Assembly (NCBI GenBank): GCA_944382045.1
Contig: CALWMT010000001.1
Span: 1 to 48,056 of the forward strand
Length of the DNA stretch: 48,056 nt
Origin: an uncultured Enterocloster sp.
GTDB taxonomy: Bacteria; Bacillota; Clostridia; Lachnospirales; Lachnospiraceae
Reading direction: 5' to 3'
A program made the translations under genes and the position numbers. The notes under the pieces were generated by a model. That model searched no databases. It was not told where the DNA came from and was given only the letters and a program-made list of their open reading frames with translations. The first letter of the stretch is position 1. Each line of letters starts with the position of its first letter. Of this stretch, positions 8,074 through 16,272 are shown piece after piece.

Positions 8074-9516
8074 ATGAGCAATTCATCAAACAAACCCGAA
8101 AAGCAAAAAGGGCTCCCCAAGCTGTTTACCATGGAGATGCCCCACACCTACCTGCTGATTTTCACCATTCTGGTCATCTGTGCCCTGCTGACCTACGTTA
8201 TTCCCGCAGGCCAGTTTGACACAGCCCCCAACGAGACCGGCCGGGAAATCCTGATCCCCGGAACCTTCCACGCAGTTGAGCAGAACCCGGTTTCCCTGTA
8301 TCAGTTTTTTAACGCTATCCCCACCGGCCTTTCAGAGATGTCATCCCTGATTTTCTTCGTTATGATCGCCGGCGGATCCTTTGCCATCATCAATGCCACC
8401 CAGACCATTGACATCGTGATCAATAAGCTGGTGAAGGCCCTGGAGGGAAAAGAGCATCTGATTGTATTTGTAATTATGTTCTTATTCTCTTTGCTCGGCG
8501 GCCTCATCGGCTTCGATTCAGAATGCGTGATCTTCGTGCCCATCTGTATCACGCTGGCCCGGCGCATGGGCTATGACAGCATCACCGGCATCGCCATGGT
8601 TATGTGCGGCGCCTTCGTGGGAAGCTCTGTAGGAACCTTCAACCCCTACGCTACGGCCGTGGCTCAGGGAATCGTGGGACTGCCCATCTTCTCCGGCGCA
8701 TGGTACCGCATGATCATGCATGCAGTCATCCTCATCGCTGTCGTTATCTACACCACCTGGTATGCGGAGCGTGTTAAGAAGGATCCCACCAAGAGCTACT
8801 GCTACAATGTGGAGCAGGCCCATCTTAAGAGCGGCAAGGTGGACCAGCTGAACTACACCACAACAACCACGCTCAGCGTGCGCAACACCCTGGTGCTCAT
8901 CACCATGGTTGCAGGCTTCGCCATCATCATCTACGGCGCTCTGGAAATGGACTGGTTTGCCAGTGAGATGGCCCCCATTTTCCTGGCCATGGGCATCATT
9001 GCAGGCGTTATGGGCGGCTTAAGCGGCAACAAGATCTGCCAGACCTGGATTGAGGGCGCCCGCTCCATGATGTTCGCCTGCCTGGTTATCGGTATGGGCC
9101 GCGGCATCCTGGTAGTTATGGAGGACGGCATGATTTTCCACACCATTTTGAATGCGCTTGCCGGCATCCTCTCCATTCTTCCCAGCTCTCTGATCGCTGT
9201 GGGAATGTTTGTCATCAATATTGTTATCAACTTCTTCGTTCCCTCAGGCAGCGGCCTTGCAGCCCTGGTTATGCCCCTGATGGGCCCCCTGGCTCAGATG
9301 ACCGGCATCACCGCTCAGACCGCGGTTGTGGCCTTCCAGTGTGCGGCAGGCTTCTCCGACTGTGTGATTCCTACCAGCTCCACCACCAACGCCTGTATCG
9401 GAGCCGGCGGCGTCAACTTCCTCCAGTGGATCCGCTTCGCCGGAAAGCTTGCCCTGATTGAGTGGGGACTGAGCATTGTATTTATCGTGATCGCGACTAT
9501 GATTCATCTGGCATAA
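8074..9516 (+). CDS. YfcC-family (DcuC-like) carboxylate carrier
   Basis: A 480-residue integral membrane protein with about 12 hydrophobic segments and the YfcC features: MPHTYLLIF entering the first membrane helix, YVIPAGQFD, GGLIGFDSE, GTFNPYATAVAQG near the middle, and a second half ending with a GFSDCVIPTSSTTNA segment. The family belongs to the C4-dicarboxylate/arginine-ornithine carrier superfamily, and most members have no proven substrate. An uptake role for a dicarboxylate, hydroxy acid or dipeptide fits the neighbours. The start at 8074 is chosen because AGGAG (8062-8066) is 7 nt away; the in-frame ATG at 8068 is only 1 nt from it. A strong terminator follows. Confidence 0.85.
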   Translation: MSNSSNKPEKQKGLPKLFTMEMPHTYLLIFTILVICALLTYVIPAGQFDTAPNETGREILIPGTFHAVEQNPVSLYQFFNAIPTGLSEMSSLIFFVMIAGGSFAIINATQTIDIVINKLVKALEGKEHLIVFVIMFLFSLLGGLIGFDSECVIFVPICITLARRMGYDSITGIAMVMCGAFVGSSVGTFNPYATAVAQGIVGLPIFSGAWYRMIMHAVILIAVVIYTTWYAERVKKDPTKSYCYNVEQAHLKSGKVDQLNYTTTTTLSVRNTLVLITMVAGFAIIIYGALEMDWFASEMAPIFLAMGIIAGVMGGLSGNKICQTWIEGARSMMFACLVIGMGRGILVVMEDGMIFHTILNALAGILSILPSSLIAVGMFVINIVINFFVPSGSGLAALVMPLMGPLAQMTGITAQTAVVAFQCAAGFSDCVIPTSSTTNACIGAGGVNFLQWIRFAGKLALIEWGLSIVFIVIATMIHLA

Positions 9517-9557
9517 GGTCTAACATTTAGATAAGCCAGCACATCTATTGCTAAAGG

Positions 9558-9606
9558 GGAGCCATTTTCCGGAGAATTTCCTGAAAATGGCTCCTCAAAG
9601 TTTTTC
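9558..9606 (+). terminator. Terminator after the yfcC-type carrier
   Basis: A perfect 12-bp stem GGAGCCATTTTC/GAAAATGGCTCC (9558-9569 with 9583-9594) followed by TCAAAGTTTTTC. Confidence 0.85.
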
Positions 9607-9631
9607 TAATACCGCTCGTAAAATTACAACT

Positions 9632-9660
9632 TTTACACACAGCTCCCCCCGCGCTATACT
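9632..9660 (+). promoter_or_regulatory. Sigma-A promoter of the FAD/DUF1667/LarA operon
   Basis: TTTACA (9632-9637), 17 bases, TATACT (9655-9660). The leader to the first gene is about 100 nt and starts with a hairpin, GCGGCAG/CTGCCGC with a 7-nt loop (9674-9694). Confidence 0.7.
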
Positions 9661-9768
9661 TAAATCAATAATGGCGGCAGTCTCTGTCTGCCGCAGCAAG
9701 ACACATGCGCCTGTGCATTCAGCTCCCTCTCCGCAGCGGGCCTTGAATGCCTGGCAGAAGGAGGTTTT

Positions 9769-11217
9769 ATGGAATCGTATGACGTAACAATCATCGGCGC
9801 CGGCGTGGTGGGCTGCGCCGTGGCCAGGGAGGCGTCCCGGCTGTCCTTAAGGATTGCGGTCCTGGAAAAGGAGCTGGACGTGGCCTGCGGCAATTCCAGC
9901 CGCAACACCGGCATGCTCCACGCCGGCTTCACCTACGCCCCGGGATCCCTGAAGGCGGCCTGCGCCGTGGAGGGCAACCAAGAATTTGACCAGGTGGCAG
10001 AGGAGCTTGACGTCCCCTTTAAGCGCACCGGCAAGCTGGTGGTGGGCTTTGACGAGAAGGACGAGGCCAACATTCTCAAGTTCAAGAGGATCGGCGAGAT
10101 CAACGGAGTCAAGGGCATGGAAATGATCGATCGGAAGCAGATGGACGCCATCGATCCCAATGCGGGCGGAAGCTTTGCCATGTACGTGCCGTCCTCCGGC
10201 ATCCTGGATCCCATGCAGTACACCATCGCCCTGGCAGAGAACGCCTGCAAAAACGGCGTCTCCTTCCGCTTCGGCCATAGGGTTGAGCGCATCGACCGGC
10301 TGGAGGACGGCTGGATGATCCATACCTCCCAGGGGGATGTGAGGACCAAGTGGGTCATCAACTGCGCAGGCATGTACGCCTCCCAGATCTCCGCCATGCT
10401 GGGCTATCCGGATTACCCAGTGCGGGGCTTCAAGGGGGAGTACTATGTCCTGGACAAGAAGGCGGGACGAAATATGCCCATCCCCATCTACCCGGCTCCC
10501 AATGAGAAGGGCGGCTTTGCCACCCACGCCACCCCCACGATCGATGGAAATGTACTCATCGGACCTGACTCCTACCTGACAGATGATTTTGAGGACTACA
10601 AGGTGACGAAGGAGCACATGGACGGCCTCTATCGGGACGGCTTAAAGATGTTTAAGGAGATGAAGCGGGAGTACTTCATCCGAAATTTTGCCGGAATCCG
10701 CTGGAAGATCTATGACCCAGCCACCGGAGAGAACAAGGATTTCGTCCTGGAGTCCGATGACGCCAACCCCTTCACCGTGAATCTGGTGGGCATCGAATCC
10801 CCCGGCATCACCTGCGCTCTCCCCTTGGCGAGGCGGGCTGTGGCCATCCTAAGGGAAAAGGAGCAGCCTGCTCCCAACCCGGACTTCAATCCCCGCCGGG
10901 AGGGTATCCGCCGGTTCTCCGAGATGAGCCTTGCGGAAAAGGAGGCGGCTGTGGCCGCGGATCCCAACTACGGCGAGATTATCTGCCGCTGTGAGACGGT
11001 GACCCGGGCGGAGATCCTGAAGGCCATCCACAATCCATTGGGCGTCCACACGGTCACCGGCATCAAGAACCGCACCCGGGCCACCATGGGCCGCTGCCAG
11101 GGCGGCTACTGCGAGACCCGGATTACCCAGATGATCGAGGAGGAGCTTGGCATCCTGGAGACAGAGGTGCGCTACTCAAAGGCAGGCTCCTATATGTTTA
11201 CAGGAAAGGTGAGGTGA
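9769..11217 (+). CDS. FAD-dependent 2-hydroxyacid/glycerol-3-phosphate dehydrogenase-like subunit with C-terminal [2Fe-2S] domain
   Basis: A 482-residue protein: DAO-type FAD domain (dinucleotide motif GAGVVG, residues 10-15) to about residue 370, then a BFD-like domain with C406-x-C408 and C443-x4-C448, the spacing of a [2Fe-2S] site. The segment NTGMLHAGFTYAPGSLKA (about 45-62) closely resembles the LhgO (L-2-hydroxyglutarate dehydrogenase) signature, and less the GlpA one. Automatic annotation would usually call it glycerol-3-phosphate dehydrogenase. It is the first gene of a four-gene operon with another flavoprotein, DUF1667 and a LarA homologue, which suggests a membrane-free oxidase/dehydrogenase complex acting on a 2-hydroxy acid. 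The stop TGA precedes the next ATG by 5 nt. The substrate is inferred, not shown. Confidence 0.82.
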   Translation: MESYDVTIIGAGVVGCAVAREASRLSLRIAVLEKELDVACGNSSRNTGMLHAGFTYAPGSLKAACAVEGNQEFDQVAEELDVPFKRTGKLVVGFDEKDEANILKFKRIGEINGVKGMEMIDRKQMDAIDPNAGGSFAMYVPSSGILDPMQYTIALAENACKNGVSFRFGHRVERIDRLEDGWMIHTSQGDVRTKWVINCAGMYASQISAMLGYPDYPVRGFKGEYYVLDKKAGRNMPIPIYPAPNEKGGFATHATPTIDGNVLIGPDSYLTDDFEDYKVTKEHMDGLYRDGLKMFKEMKREYFIRNFAGIRWKIYDPATGENKDFVLESDDANPFTVNLVGIESPGITCALPLARRAVAILREKEQPAPNPDFNPRREGIRRFSEMSLAEKEAAVAADPNYGEIICRCETVTRAEILKAIHNPLGVHTVTGIKNRTRATMGRCQGGYCETRITQMIEEELGILETEVRYSKAGSYMFTGKVR

Positions 11218-11222
11218 GAGGC

Positions 11223-12458
11223 ATGAGACAGGCAGCAGCAGTAATCATCGGCGGCGGTCCGGCGGGACTTGCCGCAGCGGCAGAGCTTTACAAGAAGGGC
11301 ATCCGGGACGTTCTCATCCTGGAGCGTGAGAAAAGCCTGGGCGGCATCCTCCGCCAGTGCATTCACGACGGCTTCGGCCTGACCCGGTTTGGGGAGACGC
11401 TGAGCGGCCCGGAGTACGCCCAGCGCTTTATCGATATGATAGAAGAGATGAAAATTCCCTATGTGACGGACACCACGGTTCTCTCCATCACTCCTGACAA
11501 GAGAATCCTTGCGGCCTCCAGGGAGGGGATCCTGGAGATCCAGGCAAAGGCCGTAATCCTGGCCATGGGCTGCCGGGAGCGGACCCGGGGCGCCATCAGC
11601 ATTCCCGGGGAGCGCCCCGCCGGCGTCTACACTGCGGGCGTGGCCCAGTCCTACATCAACCTCCACAACAAGATGGTGGGAAGGGAGGTCGTGATTTTGG
11701 GCTCCGGGGACATCGGCATGATCATGGCCCGGCGGCTCACCCTGGAGGGCGCCCATGTACAGGCGGTTTTTGAGCTTCAGCCCTACTCCAGCGGCCTCCC
11801 AAGGAACATCGAGCAGTGCCTGCGTGACTATGACATTCCCCTGTATCTAAGCCACACGGTGACGGACATTCTGGGCAGGGAGCGCCTAGAGGGCGTGGTG
11901 GTCTCCCAGGTGGACGAGCACCTGCAGCCCATTCCCGGCACGGAAAAGACCTACGCCTGCGACACCCTGATTCTCTCTGTAGGCCTGATTCCGGAAAATG
12001 AGCTCTCCCTGGGTGCCGGTGTGGTTCTGGACAATCGAAGCAAGGGGGCCATCGTGGATGAAAGCTATCAGACCAGCGTGGAGGGAATTTTCGCCGCCGG
12101 CAACGTGCTCCACGTCCATGACCTGGTGGACTTTGTATCCGGGGAGGCAGAGCGCCTGGCTGACGCAGCGGCAGCCTACATAGAGGAGGGCTCTCTGCCG
12201 TCCTGCGCCCTGGACGTGGTTACGGACGGAAACGTAACCCACACCATCCCCCAGAGAATCAGCGGAACCAAATCCTTCCTCCTCTCCCTGCGGGTGAGAA
12301 GGCCCATGAAGGACTGCGAGATCCAGATCTGCCAGGGCGGACAGATAATCAAGAGAAGGAAATTTAAAAAGGCCATCCCCGCGGAGATGATTCAGATCCC
12401 CGTAGATAAGGCCAGCTTAAACAGCACAGAGAATCTGGAGGTGAAGGTGGTATGCTGA
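11223..12458 (+). CDS. FAD/NAD(P)-binding oxidoreductase, second subunit (GlpB/HcnB/LhpE-like)
   Basis: A 411-residue pyridine-nucleotide-disulphide-oxidoreductase-type flavoprotein. It has an N-terminal FAD motif GGGPAG, LGGILRQCIHDGFG near residue 40, an ATG-like AMGCRERTRG block, a second nucleotide-binding fold (ILGSGDIGM), and the FAD-binding GIFAAGNVLHVHD motif near residue 290. In heterotrimeric oxidases (D-hydroxyproline dehydrogenase, octopine/nopaline oxidase, HCN synthase) such a subunit partners a DAO-type subunit and an iron-sulphur protein. That is the same three-part arrangement seen here. I start at ATG 11223 behind AGGTGAG, not at the GTG at 11214 inside the previous stop region. 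Its last codons overlap the DUF1667 start by 7 bases. Confidence 0.85.
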   Translation: MRQAAAVIIGGGPAGLAAAAELYKKGIRDVLILEREKSLGGILRQCIHDGFGLTRFGETLSGPEYAQRFIDMIEEMKIPYVTDTTVLSITPDKRILAASREGILEIQAKAVILAMGCRERTRGAISIPGERPAGVYTAGVAQSYINLHNKMVGREVVILGSGDIGMIMARRLTLEGAHVQAVFELQPYSSGLPRNIEQCLRDYDIPLYLSHTVTDILGRERLEGVVVSQVDEHLQPIPGTEKTYACDTLILSVGLIPENELSLGAGVVLDNRSKGAIVDESYQTSVEGIFAAGNVLHVHDLVDFVSGEAERLADAAAAYIEEGSLPSCALDVVTDGNVTHTIPQRISGTKSFLLSLRVRRPMKDCEIQICQGGQIIKRRKFKKAIPAEMIQIPVDKASLNSTENLEVKVVC

Positions 12459-12820
12459 GAGAATTTACCTGTATTATGTGCCCCTTGGGCTGCAGCCTGG
12501 AGGTCACAGAGGAAAATGGCCAAGTTATCGATGTGAAGGGAAATACCTGCCCCAAGGGAAGGGAATACGCCGTTCAGGAGGTCACGGCCCCCATGCGCAA
12601 TATCGCCAGCTCCATAAGGATTGACGGCGGGGAGCTGCCGCTGGCCAGCGTCCGTCTCTCCGCTCCCATTCCCAAGAAGGATATCTTCCGGGCCATGGAG
12701 GAGATTCGGAAGGTGCATCTTCCGGCTCCGGTTTATATCGGAGATGTAGTCATCTCCCATCTTTTGGGAACAGAGGCAGATGTGATCGTGACAAAGAATG
12801 TGAAGGAGGCATCCGTATGA
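12452..12820 (+). CDS. DUF1667 iron-sulphur-type small subunit
   Basis: A 122-residue protein of the DUF1667 family. The N-terminus has C7-x2-C10-x3-C14 and a later CPKG with C33. This layout is like the [4Fe-4S] site at the N-terminus of molybdopterin oxidoreductases and suggests cluster binding. The remaining residues (about 40-122) form a small domain without known motifs. Translationally coupled at both ends: the start overlaps the flavoprotein stop, and its stop overlaps the LarA-like start (ATGA). The family recurs beside GlpA/GlpB-like flavoproteins in clostridia, and an electron-transfer role is inferred from that. Confidence 0.85.
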   Translation: MLREFTCIMCPLGCSLEVTEENGQVIDVKGNTCPKGREYAVQEVTAPMRNIASSIRIDGGELPLASVRLSAPIPKKDIFRAMEEIRKVHLPAPVYIGDVVISHLLGTEADVIVTKNVKEASV

Positions 12821-14136
12821 AGGTAGTACAGGGAGGAACCGTATCCCGCTTATTAAAGGACGTGCAGATTCCGGAAATGTTCCACGCCAGGCAGACATTT
12901 CCCCGCGAAGCTATAAACCCCCAGGATATCCCGGCCATCGTGGAGGCCCAGATCGCCCAGCCGGAATTTTCCGCCAAAATAAAGCCCGGCATGCGCATCG
13001 CCATCACGGCGGGCAGCCGGGGAATCCGAAATGTAGATATCATCACGAAAGCGGTGGTGGACGCGGTAAAGCGCAGGGGCGCCTCCCCCTTCATCGTCCC
13101 GGCCATGGGAAGCCACGGCGGGGCCACCGCCGAAGGCCAGCGGGAGATCCTGGCGAGCTACAGCATCACGGAGGAAACCATGGGCTGCCCCATCCTCTCC
13201 TCCATGGAGGTGGCGGAGCTTGGCTATTCCTCCCTGGGCCGGAGGGTGGTCCTGGACAAAAACGCCTATGAGTCCGACGGCATCATCATCTCCTGCCGCC
13301 TAAAGCCCCACAACGCCTTTCGGGGCACCCATGAGAGCGGTCCCTGCAAGATGATGACCGTAGGCCTGGGCAAGCAGGTGGGCGCCTCCATCGTCCACGG
13401 GGACGGCATGGGAAATATCGCCAAGAACATCCCCACCATGGCCCAGGTGGTCCTGGACAAGGCCCCCATTCTCTTTGCCATTCCCTGCATTGAGAACGCC
13501 TACGACGAGACCTGCCGCATAGAGGCCATTCTCCCGGAAAATATCCTGGAGCGTGAGGCCGAGCTCTTAAAATTCGCCTTTGCCAACATGCCCAGCCTCC
13601 TGGTGGGCCAGGGCGATGTGCTGGTGGTTGACAGCATAGGCAAGAACTTCAGCGGCACGGGAGTGGACCCCAACATCACAGGAACCTTTTCCACAGAGTA
13701 TGCCAAGGGCGGCATCCAGGTGCAGCGGACCTGCTTCCTCAACCTGACGGAGGAATCCCACGGCAATGCCCTGGGCTGCGGCCTGGCCAGCGCCATCACG
13801 AGGAAGATCTTCGACGAGATGGACATCGAGAAGATGTATCCCAACTGCATCACCAGCACCGTCCTCAGCTCCGCCCGCATCCCCTGCGTAGTGGCCACGG
13901 ACAAGGAGGCCATCCAGCTGTGCATCAAGACCCTAAACGGCCTGGGAGACGCCCCGGTGCGCATGGTGCGGATCGAAAACAGCCTGCACATTGACGCCAT
14001 TATGCTCTCCGCCGCCTACTATGAGGACGTGAAGGCCGGAAAATATCCAGGCCTTGAGGCCTTGGACGCCCCGGCGCCGCTGGCATTTGATGCGCAGGAT
14101 AATGTGGTGACGCCGGTGCGGATCGAAGGGCTGTAA
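12817..14136 (+). CDS. LarA-superfamily nickel-pincer-dependent racemase/epimerase homologue
   Basis: A 439-residue member of the lactate racemase (LarA, DUF2088) superfamily. Residues corresponding to the Lactobacillus plantarum LarA active site appear present: R68 (R75), H100 in GSHGG (H108), H165 in KPH (H174), K178 (K184, the lysine that holds the pincer cofactor) and H194 (H200). The K-to-H spacing is 16 in both. Known LarA homologues racemise or epimerise lactate, malate, phenyllactate, 2-hydroxyglutarate or sugar acids, so this protein probably inverts the alpha carbon of a 2-hydroxy acid. The cofactor genes larB, larC and larE are not in the window. The start overlaps the DUF1667 stop (ATGA). 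The gene ends 1 bp from the convergent symporter gene. Confidence 0.8.
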   Translation: MKVVQGGTVSRLLKDVQIPEMFHARQTFPREAINPQDIPAIVEAQIAQPEFSAKIKPGMRIAITAGSRGIRNVDIITKAVVDAVKRRGASPFIVPAMGSHGGATAEGQREILASYSITEETMGCPILSSMEVAELGYSSLGRRVVLDKNAYESDGIIISCRLKPHNAFRGTHESGPCKMMTVGLGKQVGASIVHGDGMGNIAKNIPTMAQVVLDKAPILFAIPCIENAYDETCRIEAILPENILEREAELLKFAFANMPSLLVGQGDVLVVDSIGKNFSGTGVDPNITGTFSTEYAKGGIQVQRTCFLNLTEESHGNALGCGLASAITRKIFDEMDIEKMYPNCITSTVLSSARIPCVVATDKEAIQLCIKTLNGLGDAPVRMVRIENSLHIDAIMLSAAYYEDVKAGKYPGLEALDAPAPLAFDAQDNVVTPVRIEGL

Positions 14137-14137
14137 T

Positions 14138-15505
14138 TCAAAGCTTCTTTGTGTCCAGTCTTTTGCTGATTCCTGCCACCACGCCGCTCAAGGCGAGAAG
14201 CGCCATGGCGTTGGGGATCACCATCAGCCCGTTAAAGAAGTCCGCCAGAGCCCAGACCAGGTCCACCTTCAAGGCAGAGCCAATGACGATGAACACCACC
14301 ACCAGCAGTGAATATACTCTGGCTGCCTTCTTTCCAAACAGATACTCCGCATTGATCTGACCGAAGAAGTGCCAGCCAAGGATCGTGGAGTATGCAAAAA
14401 ACAGAAGGCATACCGCCACAAAGATCAGCCCCAGCGGCCCAAAGCTCTGCATGAAGGCCTCCTGGGTCAGCGCTGTTCCGTCCTTGCCGCTGGCCATCGC
14501 CCCGGTTGTCAGGATGGAAAACACGGTGAGGTTCAGGATAATAAAGGTATCGATAAACACACTGATCATAGCACAGAGTCCCTGATGATGGGGGCTCTTT
14601 GCTTTTGCCCTGGCGTGGGCGTGGGGTGTGGAGCCCATGCCTGCCTCGTTGGAGAAAAGGCCACGGGCTACGCCGTAGCGGATGGCCTCCCGCACGGTGA
14701 TGCCGGCGCCGGCGCCCACCACGGCGTCCGGCTGGAAGGCACCCACGAGAATCAGGCGGAGGGCCTCCGGAAGATGGGTGATGTGCATTCCAATGAGAAT
14801 CAGGCTTCCCACAATGTAAAAGCCAGCCATCACCGGCACCAGCTTTTCCACCACGGAGGCCAGCCGCTTTGTGCCTCCCAGGAAGATAAACAGCGACAGC
14901 AGGGCGATCACAGCCCCCACGGCCACCGGCGGCACATTGATGTGATAATAGGTAAACACCTCAGAAAATGCCGCTCCGATGGAGTTGGACTGGACCATAT
15001 TGCCCATAAAGCCCAGTGCCAGGATGATAAATACGGCAAAGCAGCCTGCCAAAATCCGGCCAAATCTGCCCTTGAACGCGGCCTTTATATAGTACACCGG
15101 GCCGCCCGTCACCTGTCCGTCCACCTCGGTTTTATACTCCTGGGCCAGAACCGCCTCAGAATAGATGGTGGCCATGCCGAAAAATGCGCTGACCCACATC
15201 CAGAAGATGGCTCCCGGCCCGCCGCCGATCAGGGCCGTGGCGGCTCCCGCCAGATTGCCCGTTCCCACCTGGGCTGCAATCGCAGTGGCTAATGACTGAA
15301 ATGGCGTCATCTCGCCCTTCTCATGCTTCTCGCCCTTCATGCTGAAATTTCCGAACACCAGACGGCAGCCCTGGCCAAACCGCCTTATCTGAATGAACCT
15401 CAGCCGGATCGTGTAGTAGATGCCTGTGCCCACCAAAATCACGATCAGAAGGAAGCTCATCAAAAAATCTGTTCCCTTTTCCACCAATGCCTGCAGTAAA
15501 TCCAT
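14138..15505 (-). CDS. AGCS-family alanine/glycine:cation symporter
   Basis: A 455-residue membrane protein with about 11 hydrophobic helices and AGCS signatures: TGIYYTIRLRFIQIRRF at the N-terminus, QVGTGNLAGAATALIGGGPGAIFWMW near 92-117 and a SNEAGMGSTPHAHA loop near 290. It takes up alanine or glycine with Na+ or H+. The 5' leader carries a glycine riboswitch and a terminator hairpin, which strongly supports glycine as a physiological substrate. The gene is convergent with the LarA-like gene with only 1 bp between stops and no visible terminator there, so the two transcripts probably overlap at their 3' ends. The Shine-Dalgarno AGGAGG precedes the ATG. Confidence 0.92.
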   Translation of the reverse strand: MDLLQALVEKGTDFLMSFLLIVILVGTGIYYTIRLRFIQIRRFGQGCRLVFGNFSMKGEKHEKGEMTPFQSLATAIAAQVGTGNLAGAATALIGGGPGAIFWMWVSAFFGMATIYSEAVLAQEYKTEVDGQVTGGPVYYIKAAFKGRFGRILAGCFAVFIILALGFMGNMVQSNSIGAAFSEVFTYYHINVPPVAVGAVIALLSLFIFLGGTKRLASVVEKLVPVMAGFYIVGSLILIGMHITHLPEALRLILVGAFQPDAVVGAGAGITVREAIRYGVARGLFSNEAGMGSTPHAHARAKAKSPHHQGLCAMISVFIDTFIILNLTVFSILTTGAMASGKDGTALTQEAFMQSFGPLGLIFVAVCLLFFAYSTILGWHFFGQINAEYLFGKKAARVYSLLVVVFIVIGSALKVDLVWALADFFNGLMVIPNAMALLALSGVVAGISKRLDTKKL

Positions 15506-15561
15506 GTTTCATTCCTCCTCTTGGATGCTTATCCGCATGCGCGTTCCAGCCGCGCACGCAC

Positions 15562-15590
15562 AAAAATAAGAGCTGACTTCCATCAGCTCT
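15562..15590 (-). terminator. Riboswitch expression-platform terminator upstream of the symporter
   Basis: On the minus strand a perfect 8-bp stem AGAGCTGA/TCAGCTCT with a 6-nt loop is followed by TATTTTTG, 57 nt before the start codon. It is the likely switch between read-through and termination. Confidence 0.8.
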
Positions 15591-15608
15591 CCAAAGAGTA
15601 GAACATTT

Positions 15609-15653
15609 GCATACAATGGGCTTTACAATGTCTCCCATTGTCCTTTTTGTATG
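15609..15653 (-). promoter_or_regulatory. Stem between glycine aptamer and terminator (possible ghost aptamer)
   Basis: GCATAC and AATGGG pair with GTATGC and CCCATT across a 9-nt bulge. Singlet glycine riboswitches often keep a degenerate second (ghost) aptamer next to the real one. This stem sits on the 3' side and could be that element or an antiterminator arm. Confidence 0.45.
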
Positions 15654-15654
15654 C

Positions 15655-15752
15655 CCTGTCCTTTTGCCTGAGAGATCGGCCCCGCGCCCCTGCACGCGGC
15701 TGCCTTACACCTTCGGCGCTCCTTTCGGAGACTCTCCAGAGTGTCCCGCCCT
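15655..15752 (-). ncRNA. Glycine riboswitch (single aptamer)
   Basis: The minus strand reads, in order, GGAGAG (15737-15732), AGCGCCGAAGG (about 15720-15710) and CTCTCAGGCAAAAGGAC (15674-15658). These are the conserved blocks of the glycine aptamer. Only one complete copy is present. It controls the downstream AGCS symporter; the sign of control cannot be read with certainty. Confidence 0.9.
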
Positions 15753-15775
15753 CCGGTGAGAGCGGAACGATATTT

Positions 15776-15804
15776 ACTGTAGCACAAAACGCCTGATTTT
15801 ACAA
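15776..15804 (-). promoter_or_regulatory. Promoter of the glycine riboswitch-symporter transcript
   Basis: On the minus strand TTGTAA (15804-15799), 17 bases, TACAGT (15781-15776) preceded by TGC (extended -10). Transcription would start about 20 nt before the aptamer. Confidence 0.6.
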
Positions 15805-15812
15805 CTGTTTTC

Positions 15813-16148
15813 TCAGACAATCGAAAAAAGCCTCAGTACGCCTCCCGCGATGGATACAGCCACCAGAATGGAAGCCAGCTGTCTCTTTTCCTCTCCCTCT
15901 GCCCCTGCGCAGACCACGATTCCCGCTGCGCTCATCAGGCCGAGCCCCCAGGCTGCTATCTGACCCCCAATCCAGTTTCCCGGAAGGGAAAGTCCGTGAA
16001 ATGCGGCAATGCACATTCCCCAGGCTCCCATTATATACAGGCAGATCTTCTGTCCCTTCTCCTCCTTCAGCAAAAATAACAGCAGTATCCCCAAGACACT
16101 GACCACAGATACCGCCGCGAACAAAACTGCAAATATTCCTATCGCCAT
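15813..16148 (-). CDS. Small membrane protein, unknown function
   Basis: An unrecognised 111-residue protein with four hydrophobic stretches (about residues 3-26, 33-50, 60-80 and 88-108) separated by short charged loops (KEEKGQK; EGEEKRQ). It is therefore probably a small integral membrane protein. AAGGAGG is 8 nt before the ATG at 16148 but only 2 nt before an in-frame ATG at 16154, so the shorter start is preferred. Its stop lies only 9 bp from the -35 box of the symporter promoter on the same strand. No domain or pathway link is visible. Codon use is like the neighbours. Confidence 0.6.
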   Translation of the reverse strand: MAIGIFAVLFAAVSVVSVLGILLLFLLKEEKGQKICLYIMGAWGMCIAAFHGLSLPGNWIGGQIAAWGLGLMSAAGIVVCAGAEGEEKRQLASILVAVSIAGGVLRLFSIV

Positions 16149-16272
16149 ATTCATTTCCTCCTTGCTCTCTGTTATGGCTTCATCCTATCAGGCCACTATA
16201 AATAATCCATCAAGAGAACCTAAAGTTTTCTTAAAAGTGTTGCTTTTTTCCAGGAAATGTTATATAAATGAT

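Noticed and set aside
9769..11217. Anaerobic glycerol-3-phosphate dehydrogenase subunit GlpA
   Set aside because: The overall fold agrees, but the HAGFTYAPGSLKA signature is closer to LhgO, and no glycerol kinase, glycerol facilitator or glp regulator is nearby. Kept only as an alternative.
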